The notes under the pieces were generated by a model, which saw nothing but the letters and a program-made list of their open reading frames with translations, was not told the origin of the DNA and made no database searches. Positions 1 to 8,517 of a DNA stretch of 19,939 nucleotides are shown here, piece after piece (positions within the stretch are counted from its first letter, which is position 1; every line of letters begins with the position of its first letter). The position numbers and the translations under genes were made by a program. The DNA lies in NCBI GenBank assembly GCA_027012915.1, contig JALUYN010000100.1, positions 1 to 19,939 on the forward strand. Reading direction: 5' to 3'. Source of the DNA: Cellvibrionaceae bacterium (GTDB lineage: Bacteria > Pseudomonadota > Gammaproteobacteria > Pseudomonadales > Cellvibrionaceae).

Positions 1-1190
1 TCGCAGGAGTACTCAGTACCGGCTGTGATGTAATCAATCTCGGTGTTATCCCAACTCCTCTGCTGTACTTTGCCACCTGCGAATTCCCCGAAAGCAAGAG
101 CGGAATTATGGTAACCGCCAGCCACAACCCCGCTGAATACAATGGCTTCAAAATTGTAATTGATGGCACTACTCTGGCCGATGATCAGATTCTGCAAATC
201 AAATCACGTATCATCAAGGGCGATTACTACCAGGGTGACGGTGAAGAGATCGAACAATCCGTAATCCCCGAGTACATCGATCGCATCTTTTCCGATGTCG
301 CACTTGCCGGCGACGTTAAAATTGTTATCGATGCCGCCAATGGCGTGACAGCCAATGTCGCACCACAGCTGTTTGAAGAGCTGGGCTGTGAAGTCGTGCC
401 ACTGTTCTGTGAATTGGACGGCAGCTTCCCCAATCACAACCCGGATCCGACCCGGGAAGAGAACCTGCAAGCGCTGATCTTGGAGGTGCAAAATTCGCAA
501 GCCGATTTGGGTGTCGCCTACGACGGTGACGGCGACCGCTTGGTGATCGTCACTCCGAAAGGCAACATTATCTGGCCAGATCGTCTGTTGATGCTATTTG
601 CCAAAGACATTGTGTCCCGCAACCCTGGCGCCGATGTGCTTTACGACGTCAAGTGCACCCGCGAATTGACCTCAATCGTCAGCAGCTACGGTGGCCGCCC
701 AATTATGTGGAAAACCGGCCACTCCCATTTGAAAGCCAAAATGCACGAAACCGGTGCTCTGATCGGCGGCGAGTTGTCCGGCCATATCTTTATCAAAGAT
801 CGCTGGTACGGCTTTGACGACGGTATGTACGCCACGGCGCGACTGCTGGAAATCATGACTCTGCGCGACCAGGACATCGACAGTATGTTCGATAGCTTCC
901 CGAATCTGCCATCGACACCGGAAATTCTGGTACCAGTCGAAGAACAACAAAAGTTCGGCATCATCAAGACACTGATTGAAAAGGGTGATTTCCAAAGCGG
1001 CAAAGCCGTCACCCTTGATGGCCTTCGCGTCGAGTTCTCCAAAGGCTGGGGACTGGTGAGAGCTTCCAATACGTCTGCTGCGCTGACGCTGCGATTTGAA
1101 GCTGAAGACGAGGAAGTTATCGAACAAATGAAAATGCTATTTAAACGTGAGTTGACCAAGGTCGCACCATCCATTGCGCTGCCCTTTTAA
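1..1190 (+). CDS. algC: Phosphomannomutase/phosphoglucomutase AlgC, 5'-truncated by window edge
   Basis: The reading frame is open from position 3 with no stop, so the gene begins outside the window; about 395 C-terminal residues are visible, against about 460 for P. aeruginosa AlgC. The enzyme interconverts mannose-6-P/mannose-1-P and glucose-6-P/glucose-1-P, feeding exopolysaccharide and LPS sugar synthesis in the cytoplasm. Visible signatures are the phosphoserine loop TASHNP (serine codon 120-122), the Mg-binding loop DGDGDR (522-539) and the sugar-binding loop GGELSGH (about 765-785), in the order expected of alpha-D-phosphohexomutases. The stop lies 33 bp before argB on the same strand, the same neighbour as in Pseudomonas, suggesting cotranscription. 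The ATG at 108 is internal and not the true start. algC is a known target of the sRNA ErsA in P. aeruginosa, which is relevant to the sRNA genes near 10.0-10.6 kb, but its ribosome-binding region is not in view. Confidence 0.95.
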   Translation, partial: AGVLSTGCDVINLGVIPTPLLYFATCEFPESKSGIMVTASHNPAEYNGFKIVIDGTTLADDQILQIKSRIIKGDYYQGDGEEIEQSVIPEYIDRIFSDVALAGDVKIVIDAANGVTANVAPQLFEELGCEVVPLFCELDGSFPNHNPDPTREENLQALILEVQNSQADLGVAYDGDGDRLVIVTPKGNIIWPDRLLMLFAKDIVSRNPGADVLYDVKCTRELTSIVSSYGGRPIMWKTGHSHLKAKMHETGALIGGELSGHIFIKDRWYGFDDGMYATARLLEIMTLRDQDIDSMFDSFPNLPSTPEILVPVEEQQKFGIIKTLIEKGDFQSGKAVTLDGLRVEFSKGWGLVRASNTSAALTLRFEAEDEEVIEQMKMLFKRELTKVAPSIALPF

Positions 1191-2126
<936 letters not shown>

Positions 2127-2137
2127 ACGAGCCCATA

Positions 2138-2167
2138 TCGAGACCAGTGAGCATTGCTGAGTCTCGA
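2138..2167. other. Hairpin between argB and slmA
   Basis: Arms TCGAGAC (2138-2144) and GTCTCGA (2161-2167) are perfectly complementary, extended inward by CAG/CTG with one bulged base. There is no T-tract on either side, so a canonical intrinsic terminator is not shown; it may attenuate algC-argB readthrough into slmA or stabilise the argB 3' end. Confidence 0.4.
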
Positions 2168-2230
2168 CGTTGCAGCTAGGATTGGCGCTGCGCCCGCACA
2201 AACACATAAAAACTAACGAGCACTCAAACA

Positions 2231-2845
2231 ATGAGCAAGACGAGCAATAAAGTATCGCGTCGACAACAAATCCTGGAATCCCTGGCACACATGTTGGAAG
2301 AATCCCCGGGCGCTCGTATAACAACCGCGGCACTGGCCAAGCAGGTAGGTGTCTCCGAGGCAGCCCTGTATCGTCACTTCCCCAGCAAATCGAAAATGTT
2401 CGAAGGGCTGATCGAGTTTATCGAGGAGACACTGTTTACCCGTATCAACATGATCATGAACGACGAACCGGGCTCCCTGGCGCGCTGCAACAAGATCTTG
2501 TTCTTGCTGCTCACCTTTACTGAACGTAACCCGGGTATTACTCGCATTCTCACCGGTGACGCCCTCACCGGAGAAACCGAGCGTCTGCGCCTGCGTGTCG
2601 CTCAGGTATTTGATCGCATGGAAACCCAGCTGAAACAAATTCTGCGAGAAGCGGAGTTACGCGAGGGACTGCGTCCAACGCTGCCTATGAATGCCGCAGC
2701 CAACCTGCTGATGTCCACCGCCGAAGGTCGCATCGCCCAGTTCGTGCGCAGCGAATTCAAGCGTCCGCCGACCGAATACTGGGACGATCAGTGGCCGGTG
2801 CTGGTCAGCGGCTTTTTTCGTGAAGCACTGCAGCCTGCCAACTGA
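2231..2845 (+). CDS. slmA: Nucleoid occlusion factor SlmA (TetR family)
   Basis: This 204-residue TetR-fold DNA-binding protein matches E. coli SlmA along its whole length from memory. It shares the helix-turn-helix segment [15 protein letters not shown] (about residues 42-56), [19 protein letters not shown] (about 99-110) and the C-terminal FVRSEFK block. In E. coli SlmA binds chromosomal sites around GTGAGTACTCAC and, DNA-bound, antagonises FtsZ polymerisation so that division does not cut the nucleoid. The start ATG at 2231 has only a weak Shine-Dalgarno. It follows argB by 104 bp, which contain a hairpin. In enterics slmA sits next to dut and pyrE; here it follows algC-argB. Its end is only 6 bp from the end of convergent znuB, so the two transcripts probably overlap at their 3' ends. 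Confidence 0.95.
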   Translation: MSKTSNKVSRRQQILESLAHMLEESPGARITTAALAKQVGVSEAALYRHFPSKSKMFEGLIEFIEETLFTRINMIMNDEPGSLARCNKILFLLLTFTERNPGITRILTGDALTGETERLRLRVAQVFDRMETQLKQILREAELREGLRPTLPMNAAANLLMSTAEGRIAQFVRSEFKRPPTEYWDDQWPVLVSGFFREALQPAN

Positions 2846-2851
2846 TTCGGA

Positions 2852-3637
2852 CTATATTGTCTGACGTCGCAGCAGGCTCAATATAAACAAACCACTGGCC
2901 GACAATACCGCCGATGGCCCCGCCGGGGTATCCCACAGATAGGACATAGTTAACCCGGCAACAATGGATACCATACCCAACAGACTGGCCGTCACCGCCA
3001 TCTGCTCAGGTGTTCGCACCAGACGCCTACTGGTAGCAGCCGGCACAATCAATAGCGCAGTAATCAGCAGCACCCCCACCACTTTCATGGCGATCGCAAT
3101 CACAAGGGCCAGCATTAACATCAGCGCCGTGCGCACCCACACCACGGGTACCCCTTCAACCTGCGCCAGCTCCTCGTGAATGGTAATGGACAACAGCGGT
3201 CGCCAGAGCCAAACCAACAATGGTAATACCACGGCAATAGTAACGCCGATTACCCAGAGATCGTCGGTTGTGGCGGCCAATAGGTCGCCGAACAGATAAG
3301 CATTGAGATCGATGGCACCGCGATTAAACAAACTCACCACGACCAATCCCAGCGCCAACATCGAGTGCGAGAGAATTCCTAACAGAGTATCGGTTGCCAG
3401 ATTCATCTTCTGTTGCAACGCAATCAGCATCAGAGCAATCATCAGGCAACACACCATTACAGCCAAATTGACATTGACCGAGAGAATTAAGCCCAGGGCA
3501 ATACCCGTCAGAGCCGAATGCGCCAGCGTATCGCCAAAGTAAGCCATGCGCCGCCAAACCGCAAAAGAGCCCAGTGGTCCGGCCAGCAGTGCTACGCCAC
3601 ATCCGGCCAGTAACGCAGTTACGATAAAGTCAGGCAC
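2852..3637 (-). CDS. znuB: Zinc ABC transporter permease ZnuB
   Basis: About 261 residues of a polytopic inner-membrane ABC-3 family permease, the channel of the high-affinity zinc importer ZnuABC. The N-terminus VPDFIVTALLAGCGVALL followed by GPLGSFAVWRRMAYFGDTLA is diagnostic of ZnuB; several hydrophobic segments follow and the C-terminus is the short basic LLRRQTI. I chose the GTG at 3637-3635 because it overlaps the znuC stop by 8 bases, has GAGGA about 8 bp upstream and aligns with the usual ZnuB N-terminus. An ATG nine codons further upstream (3664) is possible. A longer in-frame extension to 3787 lies wholly inside znuC and is unlikely. Expression should be coupled to znuC and controlled by Zur from the promoter at about 4.92 kb. 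Confidence 0.94.
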   Translation of the reverse strand: MPDFIVTALLAGCGVALLAGPLGSFAVWRRMAYFGDTLAHSALTGIALGLILSVNVNLAVMVCCLMIALMLIALQQKMNLATDTLLGILSHSMLALGLVVVSLFNRGAIDLNAYLFGDLLAATTDDLWVIGVTIAVVLPLLVWLWRPLLSITIHEELAQVEGVPVVWVRTALMLMLALVIAIAMKVVGVLLITALLIVPAATSRRLVRTPEQMAVTASLLGMVSIVAGLTMSYLWDTPAGPSAVLSASGLFILSLLRRQTI

Positions 3638-4388
3638 GACGCACTTCCTCTTCTTCCCGCTCATGATCACAAGCACCGTCGTGCGTATGATTGTGATGAT
3701 GGGTATAGGCCACCACACCCGAATCTCGTGGCTCGCCGAACAAATCCAGATAAGCGGGATTGGACGTAACGCTATCGGGATGACCATGGCAACAAACGTG
3801 CTTGTCCAGACAAACCACCGTATCAGTTTTTGACATTACCAGATGCAGATCGTGAGAGATCATAAAGATGGCACAGCCCTGCTCATCGCGAATGCGGCTG
3901 ATCAGATTGTAGAGCTCCATCTGCCCAACGACATCGACGCCCTGCACGGGCTCATCGAGCACCAACAGTTGCGGTTTTTGCAAAAGTGCACGAGCCAGCA
4001 GAACCCGCTGGGTTTCCCCACCGGAAAGACGATGCATGGGCTGCTTCAACAAACGCTCAATTCGAGTCATAGCGACAATCGTCGGCAATTCAGCCCTCGC
4101 TCGCGGTGCCAGTTTTAAAAAGCGTTCAACGGTCAGCGGCAGACTGGGATCAAGGTGTAATTTCTGCGGCATATAGCCAATGCGCAACCCCCGAGCAACT
4201 TCAATGCGCCCCGAACTGGGGGCTTGTAAACCCAATAGCAACTTAACCAAGCTGGTTTTCCCGGCACCGTTCGGGCCTATCAAGGTGACAATTTCACCTT
4301 GGTGAATGCGTATGGAGACACGGTCGAGAACCTGTCGTTCACCAAACTGCAGTGATACGGCATCGGTTGTAACTAGAACTTGCGACAT
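3630..4388 (-). CDS. znuC: Zinc ABC transporter ATP-binding protein ZnuC
   Basis: This 252-residue ATPase powers ZnuB. Walker A GPNGAGKT is at residues 38-45, followed by a Q-loop region (YMPQK), the ABC signature LSGGETQR, Walker B LLVLDEP and the switch histidine in MISHDLH. The start ATG (4388-4386) overlaps the zur stop by one base (TGATG), indicating translational coupling; upstream in-frame codons to 4427 lie inside zur and are rejected. After the ATPase core the tail is rich in histidine and acid residues (VAYTHHHNHTH ... HEREEEE), a common feature of zinc transporters thought to bind metal on the cytoplasmic side (inference). The last 8 bases overlap znuB. Gene order zur-znuC-znuB diverging from znuA is as in Pseudomonas. 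Confidence 0.96.
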   Translation of the reverse strand: MSQVLVTTDAVSLQFGERQVLDRVSIRIHQGEIVTLIGPNGAGKTSLVKLLLGLQAPSSGRIEVARGLRIGYMPQKLHLDPSLPLTVERFLKLAPRARAELPTIVAMTRIERLLKQPMHRLSGGETQRVLLARALLQKPQLLVLDEPVQGVDVVGQMELYNLISRIRDEQGCAIFMISHDLHLVMSKTDTVVCLDKHVCCHGHPDSVTSNPAYLDLFGEPRDSGVVAYTHHHNHTHDGACDHEREEEEVRRA

Positions 4389-4882
4389 CAAGCGTGCCCG
4401 GAATCGGTGCCAGCGCAATTGCTGCACAAACCGAGAACTTCGACAGATTGACTGCTGATCTCAAAACCCTGCTCGCGAGCACTGTCGCAAATGGCTTTAT
4501 CCATTTTCGGAGCTTCAAACTCCACCGCGATATCGCATTGCTTGCAGATCAAGAAATTGTGTTGATGGGGCTCGTCAGGGTGGCTGCAGCCAATATAGGC
4601 ATTGAGCAAGTTGACGCGATGCACCAAGCCTTGCTCCAACAAAAAGTCCAAGGCGCGATAGACCGTGGGTGGGGCCACCCGACGAGTCGACTCCTGTGAT
4701 AAGACATCCATCACCGCGTATGCGCCCAGTGGTTGATGGCTCTGCCAAACAATCTTCAAAACCTGCTCACGCAGCTGTGTGAGACGCACCCCACTTTCTG
4801 CACACAGTTGTTGTGCGGTAGTGAGAGCAGAGTCAATGCATCGGCTGTGATCGTGTTGTTGACTGGCTAGAGGGATGGTCAT
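4388..4882 (-). CDS. zur: Zinc uptake regulator Zur (Fur family)
   Basis: This 164-residue Fur-family repressor uses zinc as corepressor to shut down zinc import. The winged-helix part is recognisable (LGAYAVMDVL ... APPTVYRALDFLLEQGLVHRV, about residues 52-90). The dimerisation part has two CxxC pairs for structural zinc (C113/C116 and C153/C156); H88, C99, H106/H108 and E123 are plausible regulatory-zinc ligands by comparison with E. coli Zur. It is the first gene of zur-znuC-znuB; its stop overlaps the znuC start. The ATG at 4882 has a poor Shine-Dalgarno, which would keep the regulator level low. The operon diverges from znuA across 84 bp containing a Zur box, so Zur should regulate its own operon. 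Fur or PerR identity is unlikely given the znu context. Confidence 0.95.
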   Translation of the reverse strand: MTIPLASQQHDHSRCIDSALTTAQQLCAESGVRLTQLREQVLKIVWQSHQPLGAYAVMDVLSQESTRRVAPPTVYRALDFLLEQGLVHRVNLLNAYIGCSHPDEPHQHNFLICKQCDIAVEFEAPKMDKAICDSAREQGFEISSQSVEVLGLCSNCAGTDSGHA

Positions 4883-4913
4883 GTTGAGTTACTCACGGGA
4901 GGATGTTGCGTTA

Positions 4914-4928
4914 TGTTATTATATAACA
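4914..4928. promoter_or_regulatory. Zur box between zur-znuCB and znuA
   Basis: TGTTATTATATAACA is an inverted repeat (arms TGTTAT/ATAACA, 3-base centre). Its core GTTATTATATAAC matches the gammaproteobacterial Zur consensus GTTATANTATAAC at every defined position but one. It is the only such site seen in the window and sits in the 84-bp divergent intergenic region, so one bound Zur dimer could repress both directions. Confidence 0.85.
4918..4923 (-). promoter_or_regulatory. zur: Probable -10 of the zur-znuC-znuB promoter
   Basis: Read on the minus strand this is a perfect TATAAT embedded in the Zur box, so repressor and RNA polymerase would compete. The -35 at 17-bp spacing (CGTCGA) is poor, suggesting a weak or activator-assisted promoter. 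The opposing znuA promoter is not clear. Confidence 0.55.
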
Positions 4929-4966
4929 GCTAGGTATCTTTCGACGTAATTGTGGTGATTTGAAGT

Positions 4967-5866
4967 ATGGGTTTGCAGTTCCGAAGCTGGTTGTATGTTT
5001 TGACGTTTGTATTGCTGGTCCCTTCGGCAATGGCAACAGCCGGTACTTCGACCATAACTATTGTCACCAGTAATCACCCTTTGGCACTGATCGCGCAGCA
5101 ATTATTAGGTTCTCATGGCAGTGCGGTCAGTTTGCTCAAGCCGGGACAAACGCCCCACGACTTTGCCCTGAGCTTTTCCGACAGACGCCGGGTCGCCGAG
5201 GCCGATCTTATCATCTGGATCGGCGCCGATATTGAACCCTACTTGCAGAAATTAGTCGATAGCTCGCCAGGTAAAGACCTGCGTCTGGATCGCTATTGGC
5301 CCGTGAAGCAAGTCGATCAGCGGCACCATCACAGCCGCGACCACCATCATCACGAGACTGACTTCCACTTCTGGATGAGTCCTGAACACGCCATCACCAT
5401 TGCTCGCAAGCTGCACCAGACACTTGTACAGCAAACCCCGGAGCAAGCGGCTCAGTGGAGTCACAATCTTGCGGCACTGGAACAGGAAATTACCAATACT
5501 GACCACCAATTGCGCCACACGCTGCAGTACGCCGATAGCCATTATGGTATCGCCCACAACGCCTACAGTCACTTTATCGAACACTACGATCTGCCAGAAC
5601 CACTATTGCTGAGCCACTCCACCGAAAGCAACCCCGGTATAAAGCAGCTGCTCAGAATACAGCAGCAACTGCCCCAGGGCAGCTGCGTTTTGGTAGAACC
5701 AGAGCACGCTCAAGGCTGGCCCAAACAACTTTCTCAGCGCGAAGGCTATCGCCTGACTCTGGTGGATTCGCTAGCGTCCATGGACGACTACAGCAGCTAT
5801 TCTGCCTGGCTCACTAGGGTTGCGAGTCAATTCCGTCAATGCCTGTCCAGTGATTCTCAGCGTTAG
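4967..5866 (+). CDS. znuA: Periplasmic zinc-binding protein ZnuA
   Basis: This 299-residue cluster A-I solute-binding protein captures zinc in the periplasm and delivers it to ZnuB. An N-terminal hydrophobic stretch (about residues 8-22, ending AMATA) is a typical Sec signal peptide. Likely zinc ligands by family alignment are H64 (in TPHDF), H134 (in DFHFWMSP) and H197 (in AHNAY), with the aspartate in LVDSLAS near the C-terminus. Between the first two lies the family's His-rich loop (HHHSRDHHHH, residues 120-129), short compared with many homologues. The ATG at 4967 has a GGTGA-like Shine-Dalgarno. The gene is divergent from zur and shares the Zur box. Its stop codon overlaps the stop of the convergent diguanylate cyclase gene, leaving no room for a separate terminator. 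Confidence 0.95.
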   Translation: MGLQFRSWLYVLTFVLLVPSAMATAGTSTITIVTSNHPLALIAQQLLGSHGSAVSLLKPGQTPHDFALSFSDRRRVAEADLIIWIGADIEPYLQKLVDSSPGKDLRLDRYWPVKQVDQRHHHSRDHHHHETDFHFWMSPEHAITIARKLHQTLVQQTPEQAAQWSHNLAALEQEITNTDHQLRHTLQYADSHYGIAHNAYSHFIEHYDLPEPLLLSHSTESNPGIKQLLRIQQQLPQGSCVLVEPEHAQGWPKQLSQREGYRLTLVDSLASMDDYSSYSAWLTRVASQFRQCLSSDSQR

Positions 5867-7590
5867 TCCGCAATCAAACAAAGATTGCGGCCCTGCTCTT
5901 TGGCAACATAGAGCTGCTGATCAGCCCGGGCAAAGACTGTCTCGACAGAATCCCCCTCACGAAAGCCCGACAGGCCAATCGACAATGTTATGGTGACCGG
6001 TTGCTCGCGAAAACGAAACGGCGTGGTGGAAATGGCGTGACGAATTTTATCCAGCGCCTCATGCGCATCTTGTTCTGTGGTTTCTGGCAGCAGAATGACA
6101 AATTCTTCACCGCCATAGCGGGCTATAAAATCCACTTCTCTCAACCGTTTTTTCAGCGCCTTGGCCAGCACTTGTAGCACTCTATCACCCGCCTGATGGC
6201 CGTAGGTATCGTTGATTCTTTTGAAGTGATCTATATCCGTCACGGCCAGAGTTAGTGGCCGTTCATAGCGCTGCCAACGATTCATTTCGTGGTGCGCACG
6301 CTCCACATAGGCCTCTCGATTGGGCAATTGGGTCAGGGAATCGGTTACAGCCTTTTGGCGCTGCTCTTCGAGGTCAGCCTTGGCTTTGTTGGCCTCCTGT
6401 TCCACCGCCTGAATCTGTCGCACCAGCTCCGAGAGCTGCTCACTCAACGGCGATTGCTGGGTCGAAATATGCGCCTGACGTGCTTTTACGGCATTTTGCA
6501 AAGCGCTTAAGTGATGATCCACATGCTGCTTTAGACTTTCCATATCATCCGCCTCAGCCGAGGCCACGGACAGACTATTCATATTATCATTTACCGCCTG
6601 CACGAAGCCGTCCTCGGCCTGCTGCTGACCTCGGTAGTCCTCCAAAGCCAGTCCCAACGCCGACAGTATTTGCTGCAGGCTTTGATCTACCGACAGCAAG
6701 TATTGGCGGTGCTCCTCATCTGCGGCCAGATAGGCCTGCATAATAAGATCGCGAATATCTTCCAGGGTCGGTACCAATTCAGACCAGGCCAAGCCGTTTT
6801 CCAAACGGCGACGCACCGCCACGGCTTTTTGAGCCACACAGTCGGCGGGCGGTTCCACTTGATTGAGCAGATCCGTCAGGATGGGAAAGATGCCCTGAAG
6901 TTGGTCATCACTCACCGATGGAGAGGACGTAGTTTCGTAGCTGCGATTCAGAGAGGACGCAGCCACTGAAGATTGAGTCTGTTGTTCATCCCGGGTTTGC
7001 AGCTGCCCTTCCAAAGGCACCTCCGCGGCAGGGTCGATTGGTTGATTCTCTGCGGTTTCGCCTACATCGGGATTGGCAACAAACGGCTGTTCTGATTTGG
7101 ATGTCTCAACATTGGCCTGCTCCGCCATTACACCAAGCACTTGCAACTGTAACTCTGCCACCTGTTCCAACAATTCTGCCAAGCCACCGGCACGCTCGGA
7201 GGTGCGATTGACCTCCTTGGCCTTGTACTTCAGATGATCACGGAGCTCCCCCGCGGGAGCTGCCTCACGCAGGGAAATCAGCATATTCTGCAGCGCGCTG
7301 CGGGATTTTTCCAAGCTGGCCGCACGCTGTTCATCAGTAATCAATAACTGTTGTTCCAGAGGTTTAAACAGCGGTTCCAGATTCTCACTGCCTTCTTCAC
7401 GCAAGGTGTCTCGCAGTGCCGACAGGTGCTGATCCAGTGTATCGTCATAGCCCTCTGCTGCCAGACTGACTCTGAGCAATGCCTTTTCCAATAGAGCCAA
7501 TTGCTGTTTGTATTGGCGCTGCTCCGCTTCCTGCTCGTCCAGCAGATCGAGATATTTGTCGCGCCAGTGGGCCGCATCCTTGGTGGTCAT
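5863..7590 (-). CDS. Soluble diguanylate cyclase with long N-terminal coiled-coil region
   Basis: A 575-residue protein whose last ~165 residues are a GGDEF domain. It has GGEEF at 493-497, DxxxFKxxND-type substrate residues (TDIDHFKRINDTYGH) and an intact inhibitory I-site RxxD (R484-D487) five residues before the active site. It should therefore make c-di-GMP from two GTP with product inhibition. No signal peptide or membrane segment is apparent. Residues 1-150 (starting WRDKYLDLLDEQEAEQ) are helical and charged. About 165-215 is a low-complexity S/T/E/Q linker, and about 220-410 is helical with a heptad-like stretch before the GGDEF domain. Similar N-termini occur in Pseudomonas GGDEF proteins, but I know no assigned ligand. 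A TATACT at 7631-7636 could be its -10. It stands alone, convergent with znuA. Confidence 0.93.
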   Translation of the reverse strand: MTTKDAAHWRDKYLDLLDEQEAEQRQYKQQLALLEKALLRVSLAAEGYDDTLDQHLSALRDTLREEGSENLEPLFKPLEQQLLITDEQRAASLEKSRSALQNMLISLREAAPAGELRDHLKYKAKEVNRTSERAGGLAELLEQVAELQLQVLGVMAEQANVETSKSEQPFVANPDVGETAENQPIDPAAEVPLEGQLQTRDEQQTQSSVAASSLNRSYETTSSPSVSDDQLQGIFPILTDLLNQVEPPADCVAQKAVAVRRRLENGLAWSELVPTLEDIRDLIMQAYLAADEEHRQYLLSVDQSLQQILSALGLALEDYRGQQQAEDGFVQAVNDNMNSLSVASAEADDMESLKQHVDHHLSALQNAVKARQAHISTQQSPLSEQLSELVRQIQAVEQEANKAKADLEEQRQKAVTDSLTQLPNREAYVERAHHEMNRWQRYERPLTLAVTDIDHFKRINDTYGHQAGDRVLQVLAKALKKRLREVDFIARYGGEEFVILLPETTEQDAHEALDKIRHAISTTPFRFREQPVTITLSIGLSGFREGDSVETVFARADQQLYVAKEQGRNLCLIAD

Positions 7591-7670
7591 AGTGTGGCAA
7601 TCTCTACTGAAAATCTGTGAAAACCCAAAGAGTATAGCGTCTTAAGTCCTGAAACCCATCCTGTAGAAAC

Positions 7671-7697
7671 CAAAAAAAGCCCGCTGAGTGCGGGCTT
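7671..7697 (-). terminator. Intrinsic terminator of dsbA
   Basis: On the minus strand AAGCCCGC and GCGGGCTT form an 8-bp stem with a 5-base loop, followed by a run of T (the A-run at 672-678). It lies 23 bp past the dsbA stop. It has a weaker T-tract on the other strand, where it would in any case not follow a gene. Confidence 0.93.
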
Positions 7698-7720
7698 TAC
7701 AACAGAACCGTTTTGATGAA

Positions 7721-8350
7721 TCAGAGGCTTTTGGAAGCTCTCTCCTGTTGAATAAGAAAATCCGCAACCTTCAACATCTGCGCCTGACCACCGGCCATAC
7801 GCGCGCTCACGCGATACTTTCCGTTTACGACTACCTCGGGGGTGCCGGTGATCTTGTACGCACGTGCACGAGCGTCAGCCTGCTTCACCTGGCCTGTAAC
7901 ACCAAAGGATTTGTAGGCTTTCAGGAAAGTGTCACGATCGATTCCTTGCGCGGCGAAGAAATCCGCCAATTCGTCTTCTTCTACCAGGCGCTTACCTTCA
8001 ATATTCAGCGCGTTGAACAGCGGTTGATGCACTTTATCCAGAACCTTTAGCGCCTGAGCCGAATAGAATGCGCGAGCATGCACCTCCATGGCGCCATTCC
8101 ACATGGCTGGCGATTGACGGAATACCACGTCGTCGGACAGTTTGCTGCTCCACTGGTGCAGCATGGGCTCAAAGCGGAAACAATGACCGCAGCCATACCA
8201 GAATACTTCAGTCACTTCGATTTTCTGGGGATCGATGGTCTGTACCGGTTGTTCCAGAACCTCAAAGTGAACACCCGCTTTGTAGGCAGGGCCTTCGGCA
8301 CAGGCGACCAGTGAAAATAACAAAGCGAATACTGCAATAACAACGCGCAT
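7721..8350 (-). CDS. dsbA: Thiol:disulfide interchange protein DsbA
   Basis: About 209 residues of a periplasmic thioredoxin-fold oxidase that introduces disulfides into exported proteins. The redox motif is CGHC at residues 54-57, within FWYGCGHCFRFEP. The cis-proline loop reads TGTPEVVVNG, and the helical insertion between them has normal length. I chose the ATG at 8350 because AGGAG lies 6 bp upstream and a signal peptide (MRVVIAVFALLFSLVACA) follows directly; the extension to 8395 is rejected. Two oddities are visible. The active-site dipeptide is GH rather than the PH usual in DsbA, and the signal peptide ends LVAC, which fits a lipobox as well as an AxA signal peptidase I site. Upstream lies a sigma-E-type promoter, downstream a strong terminator, so it is probably monocistronic. 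The dsbA/cytochrome c4/engB/polA order is as in Pseudomonas. Confidence 0.94.
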   Translation of the reverse strand: MRVVIAVFALLFSLVACAEGPAYKAGVHFEVLEQPVQTIDPQKIEVTEVFWYGCGHCFRFEPMLHQWSSKLSDDVVFRQSPAMWNGAMEVHARAFYSAQALKVLDKVHQPLFNALNIEGKRLVEEDELADFFAAQGIDRDTFLKAYKSFGVTGQVKQADARARAYKITGTPEVVVNGKYRVSARMAGGQAQMLKVADFLIQQERASKSL

Positions 8351-8409
8351 GGGTTTCTCCTGAAAAACAAACTCAAGTGCGACATTTAGCCACACACAAG
8401 GGGGTCATT

Positions 8410-8437
8410 CATAGACCGTTTGCACCCGAAAAGTTCC
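8410..8437 (-). promoter_or_regulatory. dsbA: Sigma-E/AlgU-type promoter of dsbA
   Basis: On the minus strand GGAACTT (8437-8431) is followed after 15 bases by TCTATG (8415-8410), preceded by CGG. This matches the ECF sigma-E/AlgU pattern GGAACTT-N15-17-TC. CGGTC is also shared with the two sRNA promoters near 10.14 and 10.57 kb. Start would be near 8403, giving a leader of about 50 nt. DsbA induction together with AlgU activity is known in mucoid P. aeruginosa. Confidence 0.7.
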
Positions 8438-8471
8438 GCTCAGCAATCCAGTGCGGCAATCTCGCAGGCAC

Positions 8472-8498
8472 AAAAAAAGCGGCCTTAGCCGCTTTTTT
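8472..8498 (-). terminator. Intrinsic terminator of cytochrome c4 gene
   Basis: GCGGC (479-483) and GCCGC (488-492) with a CTTA loop are flanked by seven A and six T, so the hairpin works on both strands. It lies 19 bp beyond the cytochrome stop and also insulates that gene from the dsbA promoter region. Confidence 0.92.
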
Positions 8499-8517
8499 GC
8501 CTATCTGGCTCTCCGGA

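Noticed and set aside
4435..4466. GAACTT ... TCAAAA on the plus strand inside zur, resembling a sigma-E promoter
   Set aside because: Spacer of 20 bases is too long and it would drive only antisense transcription; likely chance.
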